Origin: SLJK01 sp964567295 | GTDB taxonomy: Bacteria > Bacillota > Dethiobacteria > DTU022 > UBA8154 | Length of the DNA stretch: 64,000 bases | Direction: 5' to 3' | Assembly: GCA_964567295.1 (NCBI GenBank) | Contig: CAZMLU010000002.1 | Span: forward strand, 14,418 to 78,417 | Part shown: in pieces, positions 16,459 through 26,196 of the stretch | Layout: each line of letters opens with the position of its first letter | How positions within the stretch are numbered: the stretch's first letter is position 1 | Translations under genes and position numbers: made by a program | The notes under the pieces: generated by a model | Databases searched by the model: none | What the model saw: the letters and a program-made list of their open reading frames with translations, nothing else | What the model was told of the DNA's origin: nothing

Positions 16459-18414
16459 TTACATTTCTTCAGAAGGTTTTCTGTGCATTTCTCCTTTATC
16501 AGGCCTGAACCCAACTTTAACCTTCTTTTTCTTTTCACGTGCTTTCTCCTCATTCTTCTCCTTGAATTTCTCATTTTCAGCCCAGGCCCTGCTTTCAACT
16601 TCCAACTCCTCCAAGTCCTTCCCTTCCATCAGCGCTTCAACTTCAATTGCATCGAGAGTTTCTTTTTCCAGCAAAGCATTAGCGATAAGCTCAAGTTTTT
16701 CAATGTTATTGTTTATCAATTCTTCCGCTCGATGGTAACAGCGGTCAATTGTGTTGCGAATTTCTTTATCAATAGCCTTGGCAATCTCTTCACTAAAATC
16801 ACGATCCCTTCCCAGATCACGGCCTAAAAAGACCTGGGATTGCTTTCTTCCCAAAGTTATGGGACCCAGTTCATCACTCATACCGTACTCCATAATCATC
16901 TGCCGTACAGTAGAAGTGGACCGCTCAAGGTCATTTTGCGCCCCGGTGCTAATTTCATTTAAGACAGCTTCTTCTGCCACCCTGCCTGCCAAAAGAGCGC
17001 TAATCCGTTCTAATAACTCTGTACGAGTCATATAGTAACGATCCTCTTCAGGCAACATGAGAGTATATCCACCGGCCTTGCCCCGCGGAATAATCGAAAC
17101 TTTATGCACCGGATCCGTATGGGGAAGAAGGTATCCCACCAACGCATGACCGGCCTCATGGTATGCCACGATCTTTTTCTCAAACTCACTGATAACCCTG
17201 CTCTTTTTCTCCGTTCCTGCAATAACTCGGTCCACGGCGTCCTCCATCTCCTGCATGCCGATATCATTATTATTCCTACGGGCAGACAAAAGAGCCGCTT
17301 CATTCACCAGGTTCTCAAGATCCGCGCCGGTAAAACCAGGGGTTCTCCTGGCCAGAACTTTAAGATCTACGCTTTCCGCAAGAGGCTTATTTCGTACATG
17401 AACCCCTAAAATCTCTGCTCTCCCTTTAACATCAGGATAGTTTACGGTAATCTGCCGGTCAAAACGACCGGGGCGTAGAAGGGCGGGGTCTAAAATATCC
17501 GGCCTGTTAGTAGCTGCCAGAATGATAACCCCTTCATTGACGGCAAACCCATCCATCTCCACCAAAAGCTGGTTAAGGGTCTGCTCCCTTTCATCGTGAC
17601 CGCCTCCTAAACCAGCACCACGCTGACGGCCAACAGCATCAATTTCGTCTACAAATACAATACAGGGAGAGTTTTTTTTGGCATTCTCAAAAAGGTCCCT
17701 TACACGGGAAGCCCCTACGCCCACAAACATCTCCACAAAATCAGAACCGCTGATGCTAAAGAAGGGAACTCCCGCTTCACCGGCTACAGCTCGACCCAAG
17801 AGAGTTTTCCCCGTTCCCGGAGGGCCTACCAACAGTACACCTTTCGGTATACGTGCACCCAGGGATACAAACTTTTTGGGATCTTTTAAAAACTCCACAA
17901 TCTCTTGTAGTTCGCCTTTCTCTTCATCAGCACCGGCCACCTCGTCAAAAGCAACCTTCTTACGCTCACCGTCATGCAACTTGGCTTTGCTCTTCCCAAA
18001 GTTCATAACCTTGTTGCCTCCACCCTGGCTCTGCTGCATAAAGAAAAAGAAAATACCAATAATCAAGATGAAAGGAATCATATAGGTGAGCAAGGTGGTC
18101 CACCACGGCGGCTGGGGTTCCGGACGTGATTCGTATGGTATATTATTGTCGGAGAGCAAATCCATCAAAGATTCGGGAGCCAGAGTATTGGTTTTTAATA
18201 TGACCCCGTCCTCCAGAGTAGCTGAAACATCATTTCCCTCAATTTCGACATCAACTATCTCGCCGCTCTCAATATAATTAACAAATTCGGGGTAATAGCG
18301 AACATCTCGAACCTCGTCTTGCGGTTGACTAAAAGTCTGTATAAGGGCCACGGCAATCATAAATACCAAAAGGTAAAAAGTTGCCTGGCGTAAAAATCGG
18401 CTATTCAAATGCAA
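16459..18414 (-). CDS. ftsH: Membrane AAA+ zinc protease FtsH
   Basis: FtsH degrades membrane and short-lived cytosolic proteins. The 651-aa product has an N-terminal helix (about 8-25), an extracytoplasmic domain, a second helix near 105-125, a Walker A motif GPPGTGKT at 197-204, [12 protein letters not shown], and the zinc site HEAGH at 419-423 with the third ligand further on. The C-terminus is a long lysine- and glutamate-rich tail that probably does not fold. It follows hpt as in most Bacillota. Confidence 0.97.
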   Translation of the reverse strand: MHLNSRFLRQATFYLLVFMIAVALIQTFSQPQDEVRDVRYYPEFVNYIESGEIVDVEIEGNDVSATLEDGVILKTNTLAPESLMDLLSDNNIPYESRPEPQPPWWTTLLTYMIPFILIIGIFFFFMQQSQGGGNKVMNFGKSKAKLHDGERKKVAFDEVAGADEEKGELQEIVEFLKDPKKFVSLGARIPKGVLLVGPPGTGKTLLGRAVAGEAGVPFFSISGSDFVEMFVGVGASRVRDLFENAKKNSPCIVFVDEIDAVGRQRGAGLGGGHDEREQTLNQLLVEMDGFAVNEGVIILAATNRPDILDPALLRPGRFDRQITVNYPDVKGRAEILGVHVRNKPLAESVDLKVLARRTPGFTGADLENLVNEAALLSARRNNNDIGMQEMEDAVDRVIAGTEKKSRVISEFEKKIVAYHEAGHALVGYLLPHTDPVHKVSIIPRGKAGGYTLMLPEEDRYYMTRTELLERISALLAGRVAEEAVLNEISTGAQNDLERSTSTVRQMIMEYGMSDELGPITLGRKQSQVFLGRDLGRDRDFSEEIAKAIDKEIRNTIDRCYHRAEELINNNIEKLELIANALLEKETLDAIEVEALMEGKDLEELEVESRAWAENEKFKEKNEEKAREKKKKVKVGFRPDKGEMHRKPSEEM

Positions 18415-18456
18415 AAACCTCCTTTACCCACTAGCTATTAAATTGTATCACACTAA

Positions 18457-18987
18457 TTACTCAAACTCAAGAAAAACACAAATGTCAGGCAGGTTCCGAT
18501 AAGTTTCATTAAAATCAAGGCCGTACCCCACTACAAACTCATCAGGAATGCAGAATCCCCGGTAATCTGCCTCAATTTCTACTTTGCGGCGCTCTGGTTT
18601 GTCCAGCAAGGATGCGATCTTCAAAGAAGCAGGATTGCGGGACAGGAGATTTTCGCGTAAATAGCTCAGAGTTAAGCCTGTATCAATAATATCTTCAACA
18701 ATAATAACGTGACGACCCTCAATACTATACTCCAAATCCTTCAAAATACGAACCACTCCGGATGAAGTTGTAGACCCGCCATAACTAGAAACCGCTATAA
18801 AATCTACTTCTAATGAAATATCCATATGCCGAATCAGGTCACAGAGGAAAACAGCCGCCCCTTTCAACACACAAACAAAAAGAGGATTTTTCCCGCTGTA
18901 GTCTCTGGATAATACTTGGGCCATTTCCTTGACTTTTGCGCTGATTTCTTTTTCAGTTAAGAGAACCTTTATTCCCTGTGTCTTCAT
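18457..18987 (-). CDS. hpt: Hypoxanthine phosphoribosyltransferase
   Basis: Hpt salvages hypoxanthine and guanine to IMP and GMP. The 176-aa product has the family segments LFVCVLKGAAVFLCDL, DFIAVSSYGGSTTSSG and the PRPP loop VIIVEDIIDTGLTL. It ends with the C-terminal VGYGLDFNETYRNLPDI. It overlaps the 3' end of tilS by 35 bp, a coupling seen across Bacillota. Confidence 0.96.
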   Translation of the reverse strand: MKTQGIKVLLTEKEISAKVKEMAQVLSRDYSGKNPLFVCVLKGAAVFLCDLIRHMDISLEVDFIAVSSYGGSTTSSGVVRILKDLEYSIEGRHVIIVEDIIDTGLTLSYLRENLLSRNPASLKIASLLDKPERRKVEIEADYRGFCIPDEFVVGYGLDFNETYRNLPDICVFLEFE

Positions 18988-20479
18988 CCTCTGCGCCCTC
19001 CGTTTTGGGAATAATTTTCAAAACCAGGACTTTCCGGGTCCCTTCTGTAACTCTGCAGTAATGAGAAATCTGTTTACCCATCACCCAAACAATCTCTTCA
19101 CCAGCCACCACCAGTGGAATTCGGTCTCGCTCCTTCAGCGGCACCTTCTGATCGATTAGATATTTTTTAAGCTTCTTTTTGCCAGGGGCACCCAATGGAT
19201 AAAAGCGGTCCCCCGGCTTGCGAGGCCTTATTATTATTTCCAACTCATCGCTATCCTCTGGGGGGTACTCCCTGTTCAGTGTTCCGTCCCCTGCCAACTC
19301 CAGCACTTTATGATAATCCAGGTATACTTCTTTTTGTTGATCAGGGGGCCAGGAAAGCTGGGAGGGGGAAAAGAGCTCGGCTTGCAGGGTAAACCCTTTT
19401 TCCAAAATATTTTTTGCTCCGGGCACTTTTAAAGTGTAAGAAGATAAACCCTTTGCTTGTGGGAGCTCTCTTTGGGAAAGCGTCAGTTCATCATAGCTCC
19501 TGTAGGCCCTTAAACCGTGGGAAAAACGGAGTGTTCCATGGGGGTAATTGCTCCGGCAGAGTTTCAAAATCGCTCCGATATGTTTTGGGCCTATCTCCCT
19601 GGGTACCGTACCCAGAAGTTTTCTCACTCCCCTGCGTAATAAACGGTTCTGCACAGCTTCATGTTCGTCCAAAAGTTTTTTTCTGTGCAAGATCAAGGTA
19701 TAAGGGTCCTCTTCCAAGAGGACCCTTGAGAATCGTTGACCTACATATTCTTCTAAAAAATTCATATCCAGGCTAAGTAAACCGGTCATCCTGGCCAGTC
19801 CCTCACGCAGCCGCGGGTTGTAATCTTTTTCCATAAGCGGGATAAGCTCCAGGCGCAGCTTGTTACGAAAAAAGTGATTCTGCAAGTTTGTTTCATCTTC
19901 TCGCGGGTTAAGACCCTTTTCCTGGCAGTAGAAAAGAATCTCCTGCCTGCCGGCTTTAAGTAAAGGGCGAATGAGAAAGGGGCCCTCCTCCATACTCCGT
20001 TTAAACTTCATCCCCGTTAATCCATCCAATCCTGTTCCTCGCAAAAAGTTCAGCAAGACAGTTTCAGCCTGGTCATCACGATTATGCCCGGTAGCGATGC
20101 AAACAGCTCCAATTCTCTCCGCCAGCTGTACTAAAAACCTGTAACGCAAGCGCCGGGAAGCATCTTCCGGGGAAAGCTTCCACTTCTTTCGAAAAATTTC
20201 CGCATCTACTTCTCCTATTGTAAAGGGAAGCGCCAATCGTTTCGCTTCTTCTCTTACAAATTCTGCGTCTTCACGAGCATGCTTCCCTCTTAGGCCGTGG
20301 TTTAAATGAGCCACATGTAGAAAAAAAGGAAGCTCTTCCATCCCCTTCAAACCGTTTAAAAGATGCAGCAGAGAAAGGGAGTCAGCACCCCCTGAAACAG
20401 CTACAAGCACCATCTCTCCCTTACCTATAAGTTGTTCTCGCCATATAGTATTTTTTACAACATCCAACAGAGCAGGCAT
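18953..20479 (-). CDS. tilS: tRNA(Ile)-lysidine synthetase
   Basis: TilS adds lysine to C34 of the AUA-reading tRNA(Ile). The N-type ATP-pyrophosphatase loop SGGADS is at residues 29-34. VAHLNHGLRGKHAREDAEFV and ATGHNRDDQAETVLLNFLRG follow. The C-terminal domains include RKPGDRFYPLG, typical of the longer (about 500 aa) TilS form. It sits between ppx and hpt in the standard order. Confidence 0.96.
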   Translation of the reverse strand: MPALLDVVKNTIWREQLIGKGEMVLVAVSGGADSLSLLHLLNGLKGMEELPFFLHVAHLNHGLRGKHAREDAEFVREEAKRLALPFTIGEVDAEIFRKKWKLSPEDASRRLRYRFLVQLAERIGAVCIATGHNRDDQAETVLLNFLRGTGLDGLTGMKFKRSMEEGPFLIRPLLKAGRQEILFYCQEKGLNPREDETNLQNHFFRNKLRLELIPLMEKDYNPRLREGLARMTGLLSLDMNFLEEYVGQRFSRVLLEEDPYTLILHRKKLLDEHEAVQNRLLRRGVRKLLGTVPREIGPKHIGAILKLCRSNYPHGTLRFSHGLRAYRSYDELTLSQRELPQAKGLSSYTLKVPGAKNILEKGFTLQAELFSPSQLSWPPDQQKEVYLDYHKVLELAGDGTLNREYPPEDSDELEIIIRPRKPGDRFYPLGAPGKKKLKKYLIDQKVPLKERDRIPLVVAGEEIVWVMGKQISHYCRVTEGTRKVLVLKIIPKTEGAEDEDTGNKGSLN

Positions 20480-20566
20480 TCTGCCTAAACCTGCCTCCCT
20501 AAAACTCCATTATGCTTGTATTTTTCTCCATCACTAACAAAAAATCCTTCTAGCCGGCGAATCTTT

Positions 20567-21619
20567 TCATATCAGCGGTTTTGAGAGCAGCTTCTCCATT
20601 AGTCCCAATAAAAGCCCTTCCTCAGAAACAAGTATGACTTCCTTTTCCAGAAACTCCATAACCGCTAATAAGGCAGAAGTTCCCGCCGCTATTATCTCAG
20701 CCCGCCGGGGTGCAAATGGAAGCAAGGTTCGTATTTCCTCCAGGGTACTGCTCAGAAAAATCTTTTCCCATCGCTCTACTTCTCTCTTTTTCAACGAATA
20801 ACCGTGTACCGTTTCTGGCGAATACTCCTTCAATTCATGAAGTACTGCTGTCAAAGTAGTGACCGTTCCCCCTACAGCTACAAGCCCTCTCTTCCGCCAG
20901 TTAGAGAGGGCAGCAGACGTATCTCCGCTTATCTTGTTCATATGATCTTTTACTCTGGCCTTAAGCAGTACAGATAACTCCTCGTGCTTCTTTCTCTCCC
21001 GATCGACGGCAGAAAGGAGAGCATAAAATTCCTCGTGTAATCTAACAGCGCCAAAAGGGAAGGTTTGATATTTAAATTCTTCATCTTCCACCCAGGCCAA
21101 CTCCGTACTTCTACCGCCAAGGTCCAACACTAACCACTGCTCCAGGTCATCAAGGCTTTCTCCCGGTATTTCGAAGTATTTCTCCCGGTAAATTGCCCTT
21201 TCCCACATTTCCCGGGCTCCAGCCGACGAAGGTAAAACCATTAAGCCTTGCAACGCTCCCTTAAAACTCCAGTAGGCTTCCTCTTCAGGGCTTAACAACT
21301 GCACCGGAAAAGGAGATTTTTGGGCCATCTCTGACAAGAAACTGCTCCCGTCTGAAGCTTCACGCACCGCACTGGTAGTCACAACCAGAGCTTCGTCAAC
21401 CCCCTCAGAGAGGAGCACTTCCAGGAAACTCCTAAGTGCCTCCAGCGTACGACTTCTAGCCCGGGGCATAAGCTGACTTCCCGGCTGCAAACCTTCTCCC
21501 AACCTGGTCTCTACCAATTCTCTTCTTACTTCCTGCATCTTACCTTCACTCCACCAGGCAATGAGCAGGCGAAGGGAATTGCTCCCCACATCTATAACGC
21601 CCACTTTTTTCTTCAACAT
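20567..21619 (-). CDS. Ppx/GppA-family exopolyphosphatase or pppGpp phosphohydrolase
   Basis: The family removes terminal phosphates from polyphosphate or pppGpp. The 350-aa product has the ASKHA phosphate-1 motif GVIDVGSNSLRLLI at residues 7-20, VVTTSAVREASDGSSFL, the phosphate-2 motif LVLDLGGRSTELAWV and GLVAVGGTVTTLTAV. The C-terminal HD module of long Ppx enzymes is absent, which fits the short form. It shares the transcript with tilS. Substrate preference cannot be read from the sequence. Confidence 0.9.
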   Translation of the reverse strand: MLKKKVGVIDVGSNSLRLLIAWWSEGKMQEVRRELVETRLGEGLQPGSQLMPRARSRTLEALRSFLEVLLSEGVDEALVVTTSAVREASDGSSFLSEMAQKSPFPVQLLSPEEEAYWSFKGALQGLMVLPSSAGAREMWERAIYREKYFEIPGESLDDLEQWLVLDLGGRSTELAWVEDEEFKYQTFPFGAVRLHEEFYALLSAVDRERKKHEELSVLLKARVKDHMNKISGDTSAALSNWRKRGLVAVGGTVTTLTAVLHELKEYSPETVHGYSLKKREVERWEKIFLSSTLEEIRTLLPFAPRRAEIIAAGTSALLAVMEFLEKEVILVSEEGLLLGLMEKLLSKPLI

Positions 21620-21698
21620 TTACACAGCTCCTACCATAAAGGTAAATGCTGCCCGGGCACTAAACAATTAGGCAGCCAGGCATAACCGCTTCTTAAAA

Positions 21699-21728
21699 GA
21701 GTATAGGCACCTGCGGGTGCCTATACTC
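21699..21728 (-). terminator. Rho-independent terminator after the S1-domain gene
   Basis: A perfect 13-bp stem (GAGTATAGGCACC arm) with a 4-nt loop is followed by TTTT on the minus strand. It lies 50 nt past the S1-gene stop and before ppx, so ppx-tilS may partly depend on readthrough or its own promoter. Confidence 0.75.
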
Positions 21729-21777
21729 AAGTCTTCATTATTTATAATATTGATAACTCGTTAAGAGATAAAAATAT

Positions 21778-22179
21778 CTATCTAGAAGCCTCACCGCCGC
21801 CCCCTCTTTTTGAATCCGTATTCTTTTTCAAGTCCTGCTGCTTTTCATCGCTTTCCTTTAAAAACTTAGAAACTTTGTCTTCAAATGAAACTTTCGAAGG
21901 CATACTGCTCCTTTTGCGATGAGAACTATTTGAGCTAGAATCTTTCTGGGCTCGCTTAATTGATAGACCAATTTTACCATCGTCATTGACATTAAGCACC
22001 TTGACTGTTACCTTGTCTCTCTTCTGCAGGTGCTCGTTAATATCTTTTACATAGCTATCCGCCACCTCTGAGATATGAACAAGGCCAGTCTCCCCACTGG
22101 GTAACAAAACAAAAGCGCCGAAGTTTGTTATTCCAGTTACCACCCCTTCCACAATACTGCCTACTTTAAGCGACACCAT
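21778..22179 (-). CDS. S1-domain RNA-binding protein (YabR-like)
   Basis: The first 75 residues form an S1 RNA-binding domain: VGSIVEGVVTGITNFGAFV, LPSGETGLVHISEVADSYV, VKVLNVNDDGKIGLSIKRA. A low-complexity charged tail rich in Ser, Lys and Asp completes the 133-aa protein. It occupies the position of Bacillus yabR, between divIC and the tilS block. Its exact role is not known; RNA or ribosome association is likely. Confidence 0.9.
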   Translation of the reverse strand: MVSLKVGSIVEGVVTGITNFGAFVLLPSGETGLVHISEVADSYVKDINEHLQKRDKVTVKVLNVNDDGKIGLSIKRAQKDSSSNSSHRKRSSMPSKVSFEDKVSKFLKESDEKQQDLKKNTDSKRGGGGEASR

Positions 22180-22270
22180 CTTAACAAAAGGTCCTCCTTC
22201 TAAATAATAGACTTTCTAACAAAAAATTATAGCGTCTTTTAATAGATTGTCAAGACCGGGGGAACATAAC

Positions 22271-22579
22271 TTATTCTCCCACTTGGAAAATTATTTCACC
22301 AGGCCTTACCATTCCCAGGTGACGTCGTGCTTCAATTTCAATATATTCCTCATCCTGAAGCAGTTCTGCCTCTCGTTGCAGAAGCTCTTTCTCTTCTTCC
22401 AACTCCGCCACCTCCGCCGTCAAATCTTCAAGCTCACTTTGGGCCTGCCAATATGCAAACACCTGCCCTAAGTAAAGAAAAAAAGCAACCCCCAACAAAG
22501 AAGCAATCAGAACTATCAATAAATTCCTGGAAAGGCTCTTTTTGGAACGGCCAGGATATTTTACCACCTTGCCACTCAT
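22271..22579 (-). CDS. divIC: Septum formation initiator DivIC/FtsB family
   Basis: This small bitopic protein of the divisome has 102 aa: a basic N-terminus, a membrane helix (about 20-42), a leucine-zipper coiled coil rich in E and L (about 48-80), and the C-terminal RRHLGMVRPGEI motif that FtsB/DivIC proteins share. In Bacillus yabP and yabQ precede it; here only 188 bp without a gene separate it from mazG. Confidence 0.88.
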   Translation of the reverse strand: MSGKVVKYPGRSKKSLSRNLLIVLIASLLGVAFFLYLGQVFAYWQAQSELEDLTAEVAELEEEKELLQREAELLQDEEYIEIEARRHLGMVRPGEIIFQVGE

Positions 22580-22767
22580 ATCAATCGTCCTTCCCTTTCT
22601 TATTTCTATAATTTTGTATATCTTTGGATATCATTCTATCTTTTTCAAAAAAATCCTTCTTTATTCCATAATTTTTCTAGTATTTCAGCGTTCTCCTAAA
22701 ATGGTAAGGCAAAAACCAATAATTAGAGCCGGAGACCGTCCTTTCCTCTTTTAGGATAGCGCTCAGC

Positions 22768-24273
22768 CTATTCATCCTCTCCACTCTGGCCGCTGGTCCT
22801 TCCTCTTTTTTCCTGCTCCTTGGCCTCACCCCACCAGCGGTTTAGCTCCTCCAGGGTAAAAGCTGCATAATCTTTGCCACTTTTCTGCACCTGCTCTTCA
22901 ATATACTGAAACCGCCTGCAAAACTTTTCTACCGTTTTTTCCAAGGCCGACTCCGAATCGACACCCAAAAAACGGGATACATTGACCAGAGAAAAAACCA
23001 GATCGCCAAGCTCCTCTTCAACCTTTTCCCGGTCACCCGCCAGGAAAACCTTATGTAATTCCTCAAGTTCTTCCGGAATCTTTTGCATCGCACCCTTAAT
23101 CTCCGGCCAGTCAAAGCCAATCTCGGCGGCTTTTTTCTGTACCTTCTGAGCTTTCATAAGGGCGGGAAATTCAGCCGGGACTTCCAACAGCTGCCTGTTC
23201 CCTTTGCCTTTTTCCTTGCTTTTTATCTCCTGCCACCTTCGGCTGACCTCACCCGGAGTGCTGGCACTCTCCTCCTGGAAAACATGAGGATGGCGGCGGT
23301 GAATCTTTTTTGTTATGCCATCTATAACCTGCCACAAAGAAAAATCATCTTTTTCCGCAGCCAATTCACTGTGAAAAACAATCTGCAAAAGAAGATCGCC
23401 CAGTTCCTCGCACAATTCCTGAGGATCTCCCCCGTTTATTGCAGAGAGCACTTCATAGGCTTCCTCTAAAAGATAAGTCCTCAAAGATAGGTGATCCTGC
23501 TGCCTGTCCCATGGACAACCCCCGGTTGAGCGTAGTCGCTCCATCATATGCAGCATATCTCCCAGCAGATATCTCCTGGTAGGAGGCACCCTCAGAAAAC
23601 ACCAGCCGTGCAAGACCGCATCGATTTTTTCTAACTCACCCAGAGAACATGATTGGGAACCATTTATGAGCCCCCCTTCCTGAAAGAAAAGCAAGTGAAC
23701 CTTTTGCTCTGCGGGAAAAAACCGGAGGAGCCTTCTCATAAGGGGAGTAAGCATAAAATACCCCCAGATATGACCTATCAGTAGTTCCCCTACAGGGGGC
23801 TGACGTAGCATATCCAGTGAAGCCGCATCCATAAGCACTGTCCCCTGTGTCAGGTCTGCCTGAATTTCTTCACTCACCACATAGTCCATAACAGCTCCCC
23901 ACAAGTCCTCGGCGGGGAACATCTCTATCCGGATACCTGCCCCGGGGAACAAGCTATGAATATGCTTAAGCAGACTCAGGCCAGGCCAGGGTCTGCCAGG
24001 CAGTAATAAAAAGGCAGATCCCTTTTGCTGAATAATTCTAAGGATGTTTTCCGCAGCTTCTTTTTCCATTTCCCACAGCGATTTATCATCCTTTCCTTCC
24101 CTCAATTTTTCCAGTTCTATTACTTCCCTTTCCCTTTCCCGAAGAAAATCCCTTATTCCGTCAGTAGCCCCGTAGAGAAAAATTTGTTTGACCCCGGAAA
24201 AACGTTCCTGCTCTACAACAAGCAGAGACTGTACATCTCCTTTACCCATCCCCAGGATATACAGTTCGCACAT
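22768..24273 (-). CDS. mazG: YabN-type MazG nucleotide pyrophosphohydrolase with tetrapyrrole-methylase-like domain
   Basis: MazG hydrolyses nucleoside triphosphates to monophosphates, protecting against aberrant nucleotides. The C-terminal half (about 245-490) has two MazG repeats: RLRSTGGCPWDRQQDHLSL with LLEEAYEV and ELCEELGDLLLQIVFHSE, then PEELEELHKV and EEELGDLVFSLVNVSRFL. The N-terminal half (about 1-230) aligns in layout with the SAM-dependent tetrapyrrole methylase domain of YabN but lacks clear glycine-rich SAM motifs. It is probably degenerate. The gene lies 2 nt after the flippase gene. Confidence 0.9.
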   Translation of the reverse strand: MCELYILGMGKGDVQSLLVVEQERFSGVKQIFLYGATDGIRDFLREREREVIELEKLREGKDDKSLWEMEKEAAENILRIIQQKGSAFLLLPGRPWPGLSLLKHIHSLFPGAGIRIEMFPAEDLWGAVMDYVVSEEIQADLTQGTVLMDAASLDMLRQPPVGELLIGHIWGYFMLTPLMRRLLRFFPAEQKVHLLFFQEGGLINGSQSCSLGELEKIDAVLHGWCFLRVPPTRRYLLGDMLHMMERLRSTGGCPWDRQQDHLSLRTYLLEEAYEVLSAINGGDPQELCEELGDLLLQIVFHSELAAEKDDFSLWQVIDGITKKIHRRHPHVFQEESASTPGEVSRRWQEIKSKEKGKGNRQLLEVPAEFPALMKAQKVQKKAAEIGFDWPEIKGAMQKIPEELEELHKVFLAGDREKVEEELGDLVFSLVNVSRFLGVDSESALEKTVEKFCRRFQYIEEQVQKSGKDYAAFTLEELNRWWGEAKEQEKRGRTSGQSGEDE

Positions 24274-24275
24274 AA

Positions 24276-25904
24276 CTATCTACCTCCCATCAACCTGAAG
24301 CGCCGCGCCACCTTGATCAAAAAAGGACCCAATCGGGGTATTGCTTGTAGGTCCTCCCGGCGAACACCGCCGATCAAAAAAAGCACAAGCACGTACACCG
24401 CTGCAGACAGGGCAATAGAAGAAAACAGGGCTACCCCCTGGGCCATTCTCTCTGAAAACTGAACTACTACAAGAGCAAATAACATGCGGTAGATCAGCAT
24501 TGCCGCTGCAGCCATTAAGATAGAAGCCCCCAGAGGTTTTAAAAACATTTCTCCAAATTGAAGACGACAACGTGTTAAAACGCTGACCCTTCTTACATTC
24601 AAAAGGGAGGCTACCATAAAACCGGCAACGGTAGAAAATGCCGCCCCCCCGATATTAATCTGGGGCTCAGCAGTAAGAAACCAACTCAGGAGCAATTTTA
24701 CCGCAGCCCCCAGCAACATATTTTTTACAGGGTCCATGGGGCGCCCCATCCCCTGCAGAATTCCGGAGGTAGATGTGTAAAGGGCAAGAAAGATAATACC
24801 AAATGATAATATGGAGAGGGGGTAAGCTGCGGAAAGATTATCGAAAAGCACTACGGTAGTTGGTTCTGCAAGCACGAAAAGCCCGGCAGAGGCAGGAATG
24901 CTGAAGAGTAGAGTAACCCGCAGCGCTATCTCCGTCCTGCTTCTAATAAGGGTGCTGTTTTGCAGCGTGTGAGCTTCCGATATAGCCGGGACTAGGCTCA
25001 TAGCCAAGGCGATAACAAGGATGATGGGGAACTGGATAACAGAATTAGCCATCCCGGTCAGCTGTCCGTATAAAGCAGTCGCATGCTCAGTCGAAAAGCC
25101 GGCCGCAGCCAGGCGCAAGGGAACCACACTGAGATCCAACAAATTAATCAGGGGAATAACCAGGCTGCCCAGAGTAATAGGAAGGGAAAGAGCAAGAATA
25201 CGATAAATTACCTGCAGAAAACTAAAAGAGCGATCCACGGGCTGTTCCATCATTTTAAGGCGGAAATCTCCCCTGTAGCGCAGATAAATAAAAACCAGCA
25301 CCAAAAGCCCCATTAAAGCACCGGCCACGGCGCCGAAAGCTGCCCCGGCCGCAGCAAACTCCAGGCTAACCGGAATCAGCATTAAGACTAAGAAAACCAC
25401 TACTCCGATACGGCTAACCTGCTCCACCAACTGGGACAAAGCTGTAGGCATCATGTTTTGTTGTCCCTGGAAAAACCCTCGCAATGCTGACATAATAGCT
25501 ACCAAAAAAATAGCTGGAGAGATACTTACCAGGGAATAATAAGCACGGGGATCTTTGGCGATATTTTCCACAAAAAAATTGGCTCCAAGATACATGAGAA
25601 GGGAAAAAACCGCTCCTAAAAAAGTAAGGATAAGAAAAGAAGTTCGGAAAACACGGTAAGCACCATTATAATCCTTTTCAGCAATATTCTCTGCTACCAG
25701 TTTGGAAACAGCAATAGGAATCCCTGCCGTAGAAATGGCCAGCAAAGTTGTATAAATTGGATAGGCCATCTGGTAGAGGCCAATCCCCTCATCACCCATA
25801 ATAGCTGCCAGAAAGACACGCAACCCCGCACCAAGGAAACGCGACAGCAATCCGGCCGTGCCCAATATTAAAGCACCCTTAACAAAAGAAGACCCTCTGT
25901 ACAA
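24276..25904 (-). CDS. SpoVB/YabM-like MOP-superfamily polysaccharide or lipid flippase
   Basis: This 542-aa protein has 12-14 predicted membrane helices. It opens with FVKGALILGTAGLLSRFLGAGLRV, typical of the SpoVB/YabM branch of the MurJ-containing superfamily, and has ALRGFFQGQQNMMPTALSQLVEQ and GILQGMGRP. Relatives move lipid-linked sugar precursors across the membrane. The start is a TTG without a clear ribosome site. Its place before mazG matches yabM of Bacillus. Substrate cannot be told. Confidence 0.85.
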   Translation of the reverse strand: MYRGSSFVKGALILGTAGLLSRFLGAGLRVFLAAIMGDEGIGLYQMAYPIYTTLLAISTAGIPIAVSKLVAENIAEKDYNGAYRVFRTSFLILTFLGAVFSLLMYLGANFFVENIAKDPRAYYSLVSISPAIFLVAIMSALRGFFQGQQNMMPTALSQLVEQVSRIGVVVFLVLMLIPVSLEFAAAGAAFGAVAGALMGLLVLVFIYLRYRGDFRLKMMEQPVDRSFSFLQVIYRILALSLPITLGSLVIPLINLLDLSVVPLRLAAAGFSTEHATALYGQLTGMANSVIQFPIILVIALAMSLVPAISEAHTLQNSTLIRSRTEIALRVTLLFSIPASAGLFVLAEPTTVVLFDNLSAAYPLSILSFGIIFLALYTSTSGILQGMGRPMDPVKNMLLGAAVKLLLSWFLTAEPQINIGGAAFSTVAGFMVASLLNVRRVSVLTRCRLQFGEMFLKPLGASILMAAAAMLIYRMLFALVVVQFSERMAQGVALFSSIALSAAVYVLVLFLIGGVRREDLQAIPRLGPFLIKVARRFRLMGGR

Positions 25905-26196
25905 AACACTACGGCCCCCTAATCACACAATTCTCTTTTCGCTTACTATCATCTTTTTCACTACTATATTATAGCATAGCAGCCTCACAAAAAAAGCAGT
26001 AACTAAAGAATGTTACTACTTTTTTTACAAAAACAGGGTTAAACGTAGAGCAAACACTCTTCCGCAAAGGGAAATAAAACCAAAAAATGAAAACATTTTA
26101 TATTATATTTTAAGTTTAGAGCAGGAAACAGATCTAAACATAACGAATCTCACTGTTTAAAACTGTGATCTAAATAAGAATGGAGGAATGCCCATA
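25905..26196. other. Divergent intergenic region
   Basis: About 290 bp separate the flippase gene (minus) from the FAD oxidase gene (plus). The part from 26040 to 26160 is AT-rich and must hold the oxidase promoter, but I see no pair of boxes good enough to name. No RNA gene or repeat is recognisable. Confidence 0.4.
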
